Positions 1-8,430 of a DNA stretch of 64,000 nt are shown here, in pieces. This stretch comes from Arthrobacter globiformis. GTDB taxonomy: Bacteria; Actinomycetota; Actinomycetes; Actinomycetales; Micrococcaceae. Position 1 is the stretch's first letter. Each line of letters opens with the position of its first letter. The notes beneath the pieces were generated by a model. It saw only the letters and a list, made by a program, of their open reading frames with translations, ran no database searches and was not told the DNA's origin. The translations under genes were made by a program, and so were the position numbers. The stretch covers positions 682,001-746,000 of the forward strand of contig NZ_JAUSXI010000001.1 in the NCBI RefSeq assembly GCF_030815865.1, read 5' to 3'.

Positions 1-699
1 GACGTACTGTGGCGCATCGGAATGGGCGTGCTGCTGGGCTACGGCACGGGCAAGGCGCTGGCCCGGCTTTTCTTCTCCGCCCGGCACGACAGCATCCGGC
101 TGTCCAACCACTCCGAGGGTTTCGTAGCGCTGGCCGCCACCTTCCTGGCGTACGGGGTGACCGAAATGATCGAGGGCTACGGCTTCATCGCGGTGTTCGT
201 CTGTGCGGTGACTATCAGGGCTGCGGAACGCACCCACGGCTACCACCGCATTCTTCACTCCTACGTGGAACAACTCGAGCGGCTGATGACAGTGGTCATC
301 CTGGTCCTTCTGGGCGGAGCGATCGCGCGGGGCCTGCTGGCCGACGTCGGTTGGGCCGATGTGGGCGTGGCGCTGGCCTTCCTGGTCCTGGTCCGTCCGC
401 TGTCCGGCTGGCTGGCGCTGGCCCGCGGCAAGACCGGTCCCCGGGAACGGATCGCCATTTCGTTCTTCGGCATCCGGGGCATCGGGTCGCTGTATTACCT
501 TGCCTACGCGCTGGGCCAAGGTGGCTTCGGGGACCAGGAGGAGTACCTCTGGAGCATCGTTGGACTCGTCGTGGCTATGTCCGTGGTGCTGCACGGCGCC
601 ACCACGGCGCCGGTCATGAAGCGCCTGGACCGGCTCCGCGAACGCAGGGCAGCCGAGAAATTCGGCGACGAGGGAAAGGCGCCGCACACGCCGGTCTGA
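1..699 (+). CDS. Cation:proton antiporter, C-terminal part (5' truncated by window)
   Basis: The reading frame is open from base 1, so the gene begins upstream of the window and only about 232 C-terminal residues are seen. The visible part is a polytopic membrane protein with at least five hydrophobic segments. The stretch ERIAISFFGIRGIGSLYYL matches the conserved late helix of CPA1/NhaP-type sodium:proton antiporters, which exchange Na+ or K+ for H+ across the plasma membrane. The tail after the last helix is short, charged and cytoplasmic (about 30 residues), with no TrkA or USP domain. The next gene is on the same strand after a 74-bp gap. Family assignment is good; ion specificity cannot be read from the fragment. 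Confidence 0.8.
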   Translation, partial: DVLWRIGMGVLLGYGTGKALARLFFSARHDSIRLSNHSEGFVALAATFLAYGVTEMIEGYGFIAVFVCAVTIRAAERTHGYHRILHSYVEQLERLMTVVILVLLGGAIARGLLADVGWADVGVALAFLVLVRPLSGWLALARGKTGPRERIAISFFGIRGIGSLYYLAYALGQGGFGDQEEYLWSIVGLVVAMSVVLHGATTAPVMKRLDRLRERRAAEKFGDEGKAPHTPV

Positions 700-773
700 C
701 GCTGCGGAGCACGGACCATGGCGGGAGCGGCGAATATTCTGCTTTCCGTGCGATCGTGTGGTGAGCTTGGATC

Positions 774-2975
774 ATGGCAGGCAAAAAGTTGGTATCCCGT
801 ATGGCTCTCGGCCTGGCAAAGTTGCTGGGGTTCGTGATTGTCAGCTGCCTCTGCGGGGTCCTCGCGGCCAGTTTCCTGGTGCCCGGAGCTGCCCTCGCCG
901 GCACCTCGGTCAGCAGGTCGATTTCCTACTTCAACAGCCTGCCCACCGAACTCGCGGTGCCCGCACCGTCGCAGACCACCCGCATGCTGACGGCGGACGG
1001 CAAGCTCATCGCCACGTTCTATTCCGAGAACCGCGTCCGCGTGCCCCTGAAGCAGATGTCCCCGTTCATCCGGAAGGCCGCCATCGCCATCGAGGACAGC
1101 CGCTTTTATGAACACAGCGGCGTCGACACTCAGGGCATCCTGCGCGCGCTGACCAGCAACCTGACCCGCGGCGACCGGCAGGGCGCCTCCACCCTCACCC
1201 AGCAGTACGTCACCAACATTGTGAACGAGTCCCTGATTTCCGAGGGCCGTGAGGATCAGGTGGTCCTCAGCGGGCAGAAGACCATGGGGGACAAGCTGCG
1301 CGAGATGCGGCTCGCCATGGCACTGGAAAAGAAGTTCACCAAGGACCAGATCCTCGAGGGCTACCTGAACATCGTCTTCTTCAACCGCAGCGCCTACGGC
1401 ATTGAGGCGGCGTCCCAGTATTTCTTCAGCGTTCCGGCCAGCAAGCTGACCCTGCCCCAGTCGGCGCTGCTCGCGGGCCTAGTCAACAGCCCCAGCTTCT
1501 ACGATCCCGTCACCAACCCCAAGAACTCGCTGACACGCCGCAACCAGGTCCTCGGCGAAATGCTCAAGCAGAAGATGATCTCCAAGAAGGAGCATGACGC
1601 CGCTGTGGCCTCCGGTGTCGGTTTGAAGGTGAGGCCCTCGCTGCAGGGTTGCGCTGCTGCCACCATGGCCCCGTACTTCTGTGACTATGTGACCCGGCTC
1701 TTCCTCAACAACCCGGCCTACGGTGCGGACACTGAGGCGCGCGAAAAGCGGCTCTTCCGCGGCGGGCTGACCATCACCACCACCCTGGACAGCCGGCTGC
1801 AGGCCAAGGCCCAGGCACAGGTGAACGCCACGGCCGGCGCCAATCCGGACAGGTGGGGCGCCTCGCTGGTCACGGTCCAGCCGGGCACCGGCCGGGTCCT
1901 GGCGATGGCGCAGAACACGGTGTACTTGCCCGGGCCCGGAAAGTTCGACACCCAGCTGAACTTCAACGTGGACGCCAAGGACGCGAACGGCAACGATCTC
2001 AACGGCGCCGGCGGGTTCCAGCCAGGCTCCACCATGAAGCCCTTCACCTTCGCCGAGTGGCTGCACCAGGGCAAGACCATGACCACGGTGGTGGACGCCT
2101 CGAAGCGCGAGTACCCGCTGGGCTTCCGCTGGCGGTCCTCCTGCGGCAAGGTGGCGGGAGGCTACAGCACGAAGCAGCGCAGGGCAGGACTCGAAGCGGC
2201 TGACGACCTGCAGAACGCCTCGGAGGGCTACTACCGCAAGATGCCGGCCGACTACGGGCTCTACAACTCCATCAACACGGCCACCTTCGCCGAGGCCGCG
2301 CAGCTGGACTTCTGCGGGATCCAGAAGATGGTCAACGCCGTCGGGCTCCGCAGCGGGCTGGACGGGACGCCGGTGAACATGCACCAGCTGGGTAACCTCC
2401 TGGGCGGCACCGGGGTAGCGCCCTTGACCATGGCCAACGCCTTTGCCACCTTCGCCGCCGACGGCCGGTACTGCGTGCCGGTGGCCCTGGCCGGGGTGGC
2501 GGACATGGCGGGCAAGAAGCTTCCGGCGGAGGCCCAGCAATGCAGCGAAACCGTGGACAAGAACGTGGTCCGCGGCGTGAACAAGGCGCTCCAGGACATG
2601 CTCAACAAGGGCTCCGGCATTTACATCAACCCCAAGGTGCAGAAGAGTGTGCCGGTGGCGGCCAAAACGGGCACCAACAACAGTAACGGCGCCACCTGGG
2701 TGCTGGGCTACACCACCGGCATGGCGACGGCCTCGTTCTTCGGGGACGCCCTGGAGGGCCAGCAGCGACCTGGCCGGAATCTCACTGTCAACGGCAAGCA
2801 CTACGACCGCATTGACGGCTACATGATCGCGGGCCCGCAGTGGGCGAACTACATGCTCCAGGTGGCGCGGCTCTATCCTGCGGCCGCCTTCCCCAAGCCG
2901 CCGGCATCGATCGTCAGCAAGCCGGCGGCCAAGCCCAAGGCGCCCGCCCGGCCAGCCCCGAAGCCAAAGGGCTAG
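774..2975 (+). CDS. Class A (bifunctional) penicillin-binding protein
   Basis: A 733-residue peptidoglycan synthase with an N-terminal transmembrane anchor (about residues 10-40). The glycosyltransferase 51 domain follows, with the catalytic motif EDSRFYEHSGVD at about 107 and QGASTLTQQ at about 142, which polymerises lipid II. The transpeptidase domain carries the three expected motifs: S419-T-M-K422, S499-I-N501 and K631-T-G633. The C-terminus is a Pro/Ala/Lys-rich tail. The length fits actinobacterial PonA-like enzymes. No strong Shine-Dalgarno sequence precedes the ATG, so the start rests on the signal-anchor position. The gene converges with the formimidoylglutamase gene, with only 7 bp between stops. 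Confidence 0.95.
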   Translation: MAGKKLVSRMALGLAKLLGFVIVSCLCGVLAASFLVPGAALAGTSVSRSISYFNSLPTELAVPAPSQTTRMLTADGKLIATFYSENRVRVPLKQMSPFIRKAAIAIEDSRFYEHSGVDTQGILRALTSNLTRGDRQGASTLTQQYVTNIVNESLISEGREDQVVLSGQKTMGDKLREMRLAMALEKKFTKDQILEGYLNIVFFNRSAYGIEAASQYFFSVPASKLTLPQSALLAGLVNSPSFYDPVTNPKNSLTRRNQVLGEMLKQKMISKKEHDAAVASGVGLKVRPSLQGCAAATMAPYFCDYVTRLFLNNPAYGADTEAREKRLFRGGLTITTTLDSRLQAKAQAQVNATAGANPDRWGASLVTVQPGTGRVLAMAQNTVYLPGPGKFDTQLNFNVDAKDANGNDLNGAGGFQPGSTMKPFTFAEWLHQGKTMTTVVDASKREYPLGFRWRSSCGKVAGGYSTKQRRAGLEAADDLQNASEGYYRKMPADYGLYNSINTATFAEAAQLDFCGIQKMVNAVGLRSGLDGTPVNMHQLGNLLGGTGVAPLTMANAFATFAADGRYCVPVALAGVADMAGKKLPAEAQQCSETVDKNVVRGVNKALQDMLNKGSGIYINPKVQKSVPVAAKTGTNNSNGATWVLGYTTGMATASFFGDALEGQQRPGRNLTVNGKHYDRIDGYMIAGPQWANYMLQVARLYPAAAFPKPPASIVSKPAAKPKAPARPAPKPKG

Positions 2976-2982
2976 CAGCTGC

Positions 2983-3948
2983 TTAGCCCAGCAGGATGCT
3001 GACCAGCCGCGCGGCTACCCGGGCCGTCCGGTTGTCGATGTCGAAGGCCGGGTTCAGCTCGGCCACGTCCGCGTGCAGCAGCTTGCCGCTGGCCGCCACC
3101 TGACGGCAGACGGCACTGATCACCGGCAGCGGAACGCCGTACGCCGCCGGGGCGCTGACTCCGGGAGCCACCGCCGCCGGCAGCACGTCAAGGTCGATGG
3201 TCAGGTACAGGACATCAATCCCGCTGAGGAAATCCGCCACAAAGGCCTCCGCGGCCCCGGCGGTGCAGTCCTCATCCAGCAGATACTTCACCCCCAGCTC
3301 CTCGGCGGTGCTGAACAGCGCCCGCGTGTTGTTGGGTTCGGAAATTCCGACGACGGCGTACTTCAGTTTGCGCCCTGCGGCCGCTTCCGCATGGGCCATC
3401 TGGAGGAACGGCGTGCCCGAACTGGGGGCGGCCTCGTCCCGGAGGTCGAAGTGGGCGTCAAGGTTGAGCACGCCCAGCCGCTGGCCATCGCGGACCGCCC
3501 GGGACCCTGCCACGCCGAGGTAGCTCGCGTACGCGGTTTCGTGGCCGCCGCCCAGCAGCAAGGTGAGGTGGCCGCCGTCGAGCAGCGCGGACACGGCAAG
3601 GCCTGCGCGGGCCTGTCCGGCCTCCAGCTCGCCGTGGCGGACCACCACGTCGCCGGCGTCGGTGGCGGCCCGCTCCGAGTGGTAGGCCAGGGGGCCCAGC
3701 GCACTGCGGATGGCCGCAGGGGCGGCCGCGGCTCCGGTCCTGCCCTTGTTCCGGCGCACGCCCTCATCGCTGCAGAAGCCGAGGATCACGGCAGGGCGGC
3801 CGGGGGTGACGGGAGCCTGCGGGGCGGCAGCGTTTTCCGTAGCCGGTGTCACGGCCTGCCACCACCGCCGGTGGGCTTCGCCGTCGCCGTCGTAACGGCC
3901 TGTCCAGGGGCGGGGTTCAGCGTCAACGGAGAGCGCGGGAAAGTCCAT
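2983..3948 (-). CDS. hutG: Formimidoylglutamase (arginase/ureohydrolase family)
   Basis: A 321-residue ureohydrolase that probably hydrolyses N-formimidoyl-L-glutamate to glutamate and formamide, the last step of one histidine-degradation route. The binuclear manganese ligands are visible: H136 in GGGHE, D164-x-H166-x-D168 in NLDAHFD, and D252/D254 in TIDLDVL. The segment GFCSDEGVRRNKGRTGA (about 57-73) is typical of HutG and separates it from arginase and agmatinase. No other hut genes are adjacent, so the symbol rests on sequence only. An upstream inverted repeat and a purine permease gene separate it from its neighbours. Confidence 0.85.
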   Translation of the reverse strand: MDFPALSVDAEPRPWTGRYDGDGEAHRRWWQAVTPATENAAAPQAPVTPGRPAVILGFCSDEGVRRNKGRTGAAAAPAAIRSALGPLAYHSERAATDAGDVVVRHGELEAGQARAGLAVSALLDGGHLTLLLGGGHETAYASYLGVAGSRAVRDGQRLGVLNLDAHFDLRDEAAPSSGTPFLQMAHAEAAAGRKLKYAVVGISEPNNTRALFSTAEELGVKYLLDEDCTAGAAEAFVADFLSGIDVLYLTIDLDVLPAAVAPGVSAPAAYGVPLPVISAVCRQVAASGKLLHADVAELNPAFDIDNRTARVAARLVSILLG

Positions 3949-4034
3949 GCTTCAAGCTCACCGCACAGACACAGCGAAAGCCAGCAGCGCCGCCGTCGTG
4001 ATGTCTGAAATACCGGAACCCGCTTAAGCGCGAA

Positions 4035-4083
4035 ATGGCACTTGGCGGCAGTGTCACTGAGGAACACTGCCGCCAAATGCCAT
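4035..4083. repeat. Long near-perfect inverted repeat (20-bp arms, 9-nt loop)
   Basis: Arms 4035-4054 and 4064-4083 are complementary at 19 of 20 positions around a 9-nt loop. The repeat lies between the end of the purine permease gene and the start of hutG, both on the minus strand. There is no clear T-run on either side, so a simple intrinsic terminator is not well supported. A dispersed palindromic element or an mRNA-stabilising hairpin is possible. A second small palindrome (CGCTTAAGCG, 4021-4030) lies next to it. Confidence 0.75.
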
Positions 4084-4107
4084 CTCGGGGCGGGGAAGCG
4101 GAAGCTA

Positions 4108-5547
4108 CTACATGCCGAGTCCTTGTTCGATCGGGCCAATGGCGAAGAACAGGACGAAAGCTGCCGCGACGGCCCACATCAGCGGGTGCACTTCGCGGGC
4201 GCGGCCCTGGAAGGTGCGGATGAGGACGTAGGAGATGAAGCCGGCGCCCAGGCCGTTGGCGATCGAATAGGTGAACGGCATCAGCGTGAACGTGAGGAAG
4301 GCGGGCAGGGCGATGCCCCAGTCCTGCCAGTGGATCTTGCCGACCTGGGCCACCATCATGAAGCCGACCACCACCAACGCCGGGGCCACGGCCTCGAACG
4401 GCACCAGGTTGATCAACGGGGTGAAGAACATGGCCACCAGGAACAGCAGGCCGGTCACGATCGAGGCCAGGCCCGTCCGCGCGCCCTCGCCGATGCCCGC
4501 GCCGGACTCGACGTAGATCTGGTTGGAGGACACGGAGGCTCCGCCGCCAACGATGGCGCCCAGGGCGTCCACCTGCAGCACGCGGTCAACGTTGGGGATG
4601 TTGCCGTCCTTGTCCACCGTTCCAGCCTCGTTAGCCAGGCCCACCATGGTGCCCATCGCGTCGAAGAAGATGCTGAGCAGGATCACGAAGGCGAGCAGCG
4701 CCGCGGCCACAACGCCCAGATGTCCGAAGGCGCCGATAGGGTTGGCCTTGCCGATCAGGGAGAGGTCGGGAGCCGCCCATTCAGTGAACTTGGGGGCAAC
4801 CAGGGACCAGCCCTGCGGGTTGAAGTTCTTGCCGTCGAAGCTGGGGCCTATGTGCAGCGTGAACTCAAGGATGACGGCCAGGATGGTGGAGGCGACGATG
4901 CCGATCAGGATGGCACCCTTGACGTTGCGCACCAGCAGGGCGATGGTCAGGATCAGGCCGAAGACGAACACCAGGGTTGGCCACCCCAGGAGCTTGCCGT
5001 CGAAGCCGAGGCCCACCGGAACCGTGGTCCCGGCCGCGTCCGGAACGCGCCGGACGAATCCGGCGTTGACCAGGCCGATGAGGGCGATGAACAGGCCGAT
5101 ACCAACCACGATTGCGGTCTTGAGCCCGTCCGGAACGGCCCGGAACACGGCGGTCCGGAATCCGGTAAGGACCAGGATCATCATGGTGACGCCGGAGAGG
5201 ACCACCAGCCCCATCATGTCTGGCCAGGTCAGCCCCGGGTTGGTGGCCACCGTGACGGCCACGAAGGCGTTGACGCCCAGGCCCGTGGCCATGGCAAACG
5301 GGTGCTTGGCCCACGCGCCCATGAGGATGGTCAGGATGCCGGCAACAAAGGCGGTGACCGCAGCAACGGCCTGGAAACCGAGTGTGGCGCCGGAGGAGTC
5401 CGCAACGGACAGGATCAGGGGGTTCAGCACCACGATGTAGCTCATGGCGAAGAAGGTGGCAAAACCGCCCCGGATCTCGCGGGAGAGGTTGGACCCCCGT
5501 TCGGATATCTTGAAGTACCGGTCCAGTGCAGAGCCCTGCTTGAGCAT
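4108..5547 (-). CDS. NCS2 family purine permease (AzgA/GhxP-like)
   Basis: A 479-residue membrane protein with about 12-14 hydrophobic helices. The N-terminus with LDRYFKISERGSNLSREIRG and then GGFATFFAMSYIVVLNP is characteristic of the AzgA-like branch of the nucleobase:cation symporter-2 family, whose members import hypoxanthine, guanine or adenine with protons. The start ATG (5545-5547) has a GGAGGA ribosome site a few bases upstream on the minus strand. Substrate is inferred from subfamily; uracil/xanthine carriers have a different N-terminus. The gene stands alone and is divergent from the CopC-like gene, so the 111 bp between them should hold both promoters. Confidence 0.88.
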   Translation of the reverse strand: MLKQGSALDRYFKISERGSNLSREIRGGFATFFAMSYIVVLNPLILSVADSSGATLGFQAVAAVTAFVAGILTILMGAWAKHPFAMATGLGVNAFVAVTVATNPGLTWPDMMGLVVLSGVTMMILVLTGFRTAVFRAVPDGLKTAIVVGIGLFIALIGLVNAGFVRRVPDAAGTTVPVGLGFDGKLLGWPTLVFVFGLILTIALLVRNVKGAILIGIVASTILAVILEFTLHIGPSFDGKNFNPQGWSLVAPKFTEWAAPDLSLIGKANPIGAFGHLGVVAAALLAFVILLSIFFDAMGTMVGLANEAGTVDKDGNIPNVDRVLQVDALGAIVGGGASVSSNQIYVESGAGIGEGARTGLASIVTGLLFLVAMFFTPLINLVPFEAVAPALVVVGFMMVAQVGKIHWQDWGIALPAFLTFTLMPFTYSIANGLGAGFISYVLIRTFQGRAREVHPLMWAVAAAFVLFFAIGPIEQGLGM

Positions 5548-5658
5548 TAGTCCTCCGGTGAGAGTGTGGGGGTTACTTGAATCCTAGTAGGTTGCCGGAT
5601 GCCGTCCCGGCAAATTCGCCTAGTCTGTAAGGAAGTCAACACTAGGAGTAGTCCGCCC

Positions 5659-6249
5659 ATGCGTTTCACCCGCCAGCTGCTGTCCGCCCTCCTTGGTGCG
5701 CTCACGCTCGTCGCCCTGCTCCTTACGGCGGGTCCCGCTTCCGCGCACGACGCCGCCGAATCCAGCAGCCCGGCCGACGGCGCCACCGTGGCGACAGCGC
5801 CCGCCAAAGTCTCGATAACCTTCAACAACACGCCGCTGGGGCTCGGTTCCCAGGTCAAGGTGACGGATGCCGCCGGAACCGACTGGGCCGACGGCAAGGT
5901 GGAGATCGTGGACAACGTCGCTACGCAGAACTTGCGGGAAGGTGCGCCTGCCGGAAAGTACGCGGTCGTGTGGCGGGTGGTGAGCTCGGACTCCCATCCG
6001 ATTGAGGGGACGTTCTCCTTTACTGCCGCGGCGGCTGTGGCGGGGGCAACGGCGGCGCCGGTTCCGACCGTCGGTACGCCGCAGCCGGGGGCGACCCAGG
6101 CAACGGGGACAGCCCCGGATTCCTCGGAACCTTTCCCATGGAGCATCGTGGTCTTCGCAGCCGTGGCCCTCGGCCTGCTCATCACCCTGGGTGTGCTGGC
6201 CCGCCGGCGGCTCGGCGTCAGTGACGAGCCCGACGGCGACGGGAACTAA
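5659..6249 (+). CDS. CopC-domain secreted, membrane-anchored protein
   Basis: A 196-residue protein with a Sec signal peptide (residues 1-29) ending ALA-type before H30, the expected mature N-terminal histidine that in CopC proteins takes part in Cu(II) binding. The CopC beta-sandwich covers about 30-130 (PADGA, ITFNN, WRVVSSDSHPIEG motifs). An Ala/Pro/Thr linker, a transmembrane helix (about 160-182) and a basic tail follow. The chosen ATG at 5659 has AGGAG 11 bases upstream; a longer in-frame start at 5599 would add 20 residues before the signal peptide and is unlikely. The role is copper binding or delivery outside the membrane; no CopD neighbour is seen. Confidence 0.85.
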   Translation: MRFTRQLLSALLGALTLVALLLTAGPASAHDAAESSSPADGATVATAPAKVSITFNNTPLGLGSQVKVTDAAGTDWADGKVEIVDNVATQNLREGAPAGKYAVVWRVVSSDSHPIEGTFSFTAAAAVAGATAAPVPTVGTPQPGATQATGTAPDSSEPFPWSIVVFAAVALGLLITLGVLARRRLGVSDEPDGDGN

Positions 6250-6289
6250 CGACCGCTTCAGGCAGCCGTGACTTCAGAGTGCCGCGTCT

Positions 6290-6931
6290 TCAGAGTGCCC
6301 CGGCGGGCAGCGCCGGGAAACTTCCGGTCAGCACCGACGGCACGCTGTCCGGATAGACCTTCGCCGAGATGGCCTGGCCCACCACCTTGGCCTGGCGCAG
6401 GACTTCCTTCGGCGTGGGCGTGATGAGCTCGCCGACGCCCACCAGGTAAATGCCGATGGCGCGCATGGCCGCTACGAGGTTGGTGCCAATGGAGATGCCG
6501 AGGTCCTTGAGCATGCGCCGCAGCTGGCTGTGGGCACAGCGCGTGAGCACGATGTGGTCGGCCAGCAGCACGCCGTTCGGGGTGTGTACGGCCCAGCGGT
6601 GGAGTGAGGCTTCCGCCCCCGGACCCATCTTGTCGAGCAACACGGCAGACGTGTCGCTACGGATGTCCAGCTGGTGGCTCGACGCGTAGTTGCGCAGGTG
6701 CCGGAGGATTTCGTTCCGCTCCTGGAGCGAGGCCGCCTCGGCATCGTCGCACCGCTGCGGCGCGGATTTCTGGAACGACTGGCCGCCCCCCGGGGATTCC
6801 AGCCTGCTGACGATGATTGAATCGACGCCCCGACGCCGGAGTTCCGTGGCGATTGCCAAACCGGGAAGTCCGGTGCCGATGACCACAGTGGTGGTCCGTT
6901 CTGCGCCGCTGAGACCAGGCATGCGTGACAC
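6290..6931 (-). CDS. Small FAD/NAD(P)-binding Rossmann-fold protein of unknown function
   Basis: About 213 residues. VVIGTGLPGLAIATELRRRG near the N-terminus is a dinucleotide-binding GxGxxG fold followed by an acidic/basic switch (IIVSR), as in flavin monooxygenase-like proteins. The rest is too short for a full monooxygenase (usually 350 or more), so it may be a stand-alone binding domain or a shortened relative. The start is chosen at a GTG (6929-6931) because GAGGAGGAA lies 8 bases upstream; the longer ATG start at 7009 would translate through this ribosome site. The C-terminal half shows no recognised motif. Function is not assigned. Confidence 0.65.
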   Translation of the reverse strand: MSRMPGLSGAERTTTVVIGTGLPGLAIATELRRRGVDSIIVSRLESPGGGQSFQKSAPQRCDDAEAASLQERNEILRHLRNYASSHQLDIRSDTSAVLLDKMGPGAEASLHRWAVHTPNGVLLADHIVLTRCAHSQLRRMLKDLGISIGTNLVAAMRAIGIYLVGVGELITPTPKEVLRQAKVVGQAISAKVYPDSVPSVLTGSFPALPAGAL

Positions 6932-7389
6932 TACAACTTCCTCCTCGAGAATTTCGAAGCGCAGGGCATCATTGCCCGTGCGCCGTCCACTGCCCCAGCA
7001 AGCAGACACCAGCCATCCCCGGATGTGCGGTGGAGCACAATCCGGATCGATAGTGCCTCGACATTACAGAATTTTTCGGTCGGTGGATACCCCACCCGAA
7101 ACATTGGTTGCAGGGCTTTGCGCGGCGTTACCAGCGCACCCCGAGCAGTGCCGATAGGGCACCCGGAGCCGTGCCAGAAGAGCACCCGGAACGGGCAGGA
7201 AACAGCCTTCCGAAAGGACCCGAAAAGCCGCGTGGGCCCGCTTGCTAAGAGATCGCGGACCGAGAATAGTTGGACTTAAGCGCAGGCTGTACGTAACCGG
7301 GAACCGGACGGCCTGCCGGTGCCGGCTAGACAGGCTGCTTCTGGCAGAATAGCCGCATCATCAGGCAGTATCGCGAGGAGGCGGACCAA
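6932..7389. other. Divergent intergenic region, 458 bp
   Basis: This stretch separates the leftward FAD-protein gene from the rightward stress-protein operon, so it must hold both promoters. Short ORFs here lack ribosome sites and look like chance reading frames of GC-rich DNA. No convincing -35/-10 pair, operator palindrome or RNA gene was recognised by eye. Confidence 0.6.
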
Positions 7390-8427
7390 ATGGACGCACA
7401 CGAATTGCATCCCGACCCGGCACGGGATGGCGGTGCCCGGCACGCGAGACCCGAAGGAATCGTGGTCGGCGTCGATGGTTCGGACCATGGCCAGTGCGCC
7501 CTCGTGTGGGCTGCCCGTGAAGCCGAACGCCGCCGTAGTCCGCTCCATATTGTCACCGCCTACTCGGTGCCCATTTTTGCCGCCTCCGGACTCGACGGCG
7601 GCTATGCCACCGTGGACGACTCGGTGATCCGCGAGGGCGCCGAGGCCATCCTGCAGCACGCAGTGGACAAGGTGGCCGGCTACAACATCAACGTCAGCTC
7701 CTCGGTCGAGAACGGGGACGCTTCGGGCGTACTCCTCGACCTGTCCGAAACCGCCGAGCTGCTGGTCTTCGGCACACGCGGTCGGGGTGGCTTTGTAGGA
7801 CGGCTCCTCGGCTCCGTGAGCAGCGCGCTTCCCGCCCACGCCAAGTGCCCTACGGTGACAGTTCCGCTGATCTGTTCCGACCGCTTGGGCGAGACCACCC
7901 AGGACAAACACATCCGGGCGGAACAGGCCAAGGCCGGCCACGGCCCCGTGGAAAAAGCTGTCGTGGTGGGGGTGGACGGGTCCGAGCAGGCCCGCGTCGC
8001 CGTCCTGGAAGCCGCGGAGGAGGCCGAACGGCTGGGTGCGCCGCTGCGCGTGATCTGCGCCGTGCCGCAATACAGCGGATCCCTTGCCTGGGTTCCGGCC
8101 CCGCTGGACAGGGAAGCGCTGTTCGCCGATATCCAGGTCCAGCTGAAGGCCGGAGTGGCCTGGCTGCAGAGCCACTTCCCTCGGCTGGCCATCGAGACCC
8201 GGCTGCTGGATGGGTCGCCCGTGGATGTGCTGGTGGAGGCCAGCCGGCATGTTGAGCTGATAGTCGTGGGTACCCGCGGCCGAGGCGGCTTCACCGGCAT
8301 GCTCCTGGGATCGACGTCGGACGGCGTCCTGCACCATGCCAAGAGCCCAGTGATGGTGGTGCCGGACCGGGAGGACCCCCGGCTCGCCGACCGCGCCAGC
8401 TTCGGACCCATGCTTGGCGCCTCTTAG
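7390..8427 (+). CDS. Tandem-domain universal stress protein
   Basis: 345 residues with two UspA domains, about 24-155 and 178-325. Each starts with a VVGVDGS strand and ends with the nucleotide-binding motif G-2x-G-9x-G-S, seen as GTRGRGGFVGRLLGS in domain 1 and GTRGRGGFTGMLLGS in domain 2, so both domains probably bind ATP. The start ATG has GAGGAGG 8 bases upstream. The stop is 3 bp from the start of the PEP-synthase-like gene, so the two are surely co-transcribed. By analogy with mycobacterial tandem USPs it probably acts in the cytoplasm under stress or low oxygen; the sequence does not show this directly. Confidence 0.92.
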   Translation: MDAHELHPDPARDGGARHARPEGIVVGVDGSDHGQCALVWAAREAERRRSPLHIVTAYSVPIFAASGLDGGYATVDDSVIREGAEAILQHAVDKVAGYNINVSSSVENGDASGVLLDLSETAELLVFGTRGRGGFVGRLLGSVSSALPAHAKCPTVTVPLICSDRLGETTQDKHIRAEQAKAGHGPVEKAVVVGVDGSEQARVAVLEAAEEAERLGAPLRVICAVPQYSGSLAWVPAPLDREALFADIQVQLKAGVAWLQSHFPRLAIETRLLDGSPVDVLVEASRHVELIVVGTRGRGGFTGMLLGSTSDGVLHHAKSPVMVVPDREDPRLADRASFGPMLGAS

Positions 8428-8430
8428 CGC

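Noticed and set aside
4042..5550. A 502-codon plus-strand frame opposite the purine permease
   Set aside because: It is a mirror of the hydrophobic helices of the permease, giving His/Gln/Glu-rich sequence without motifs.
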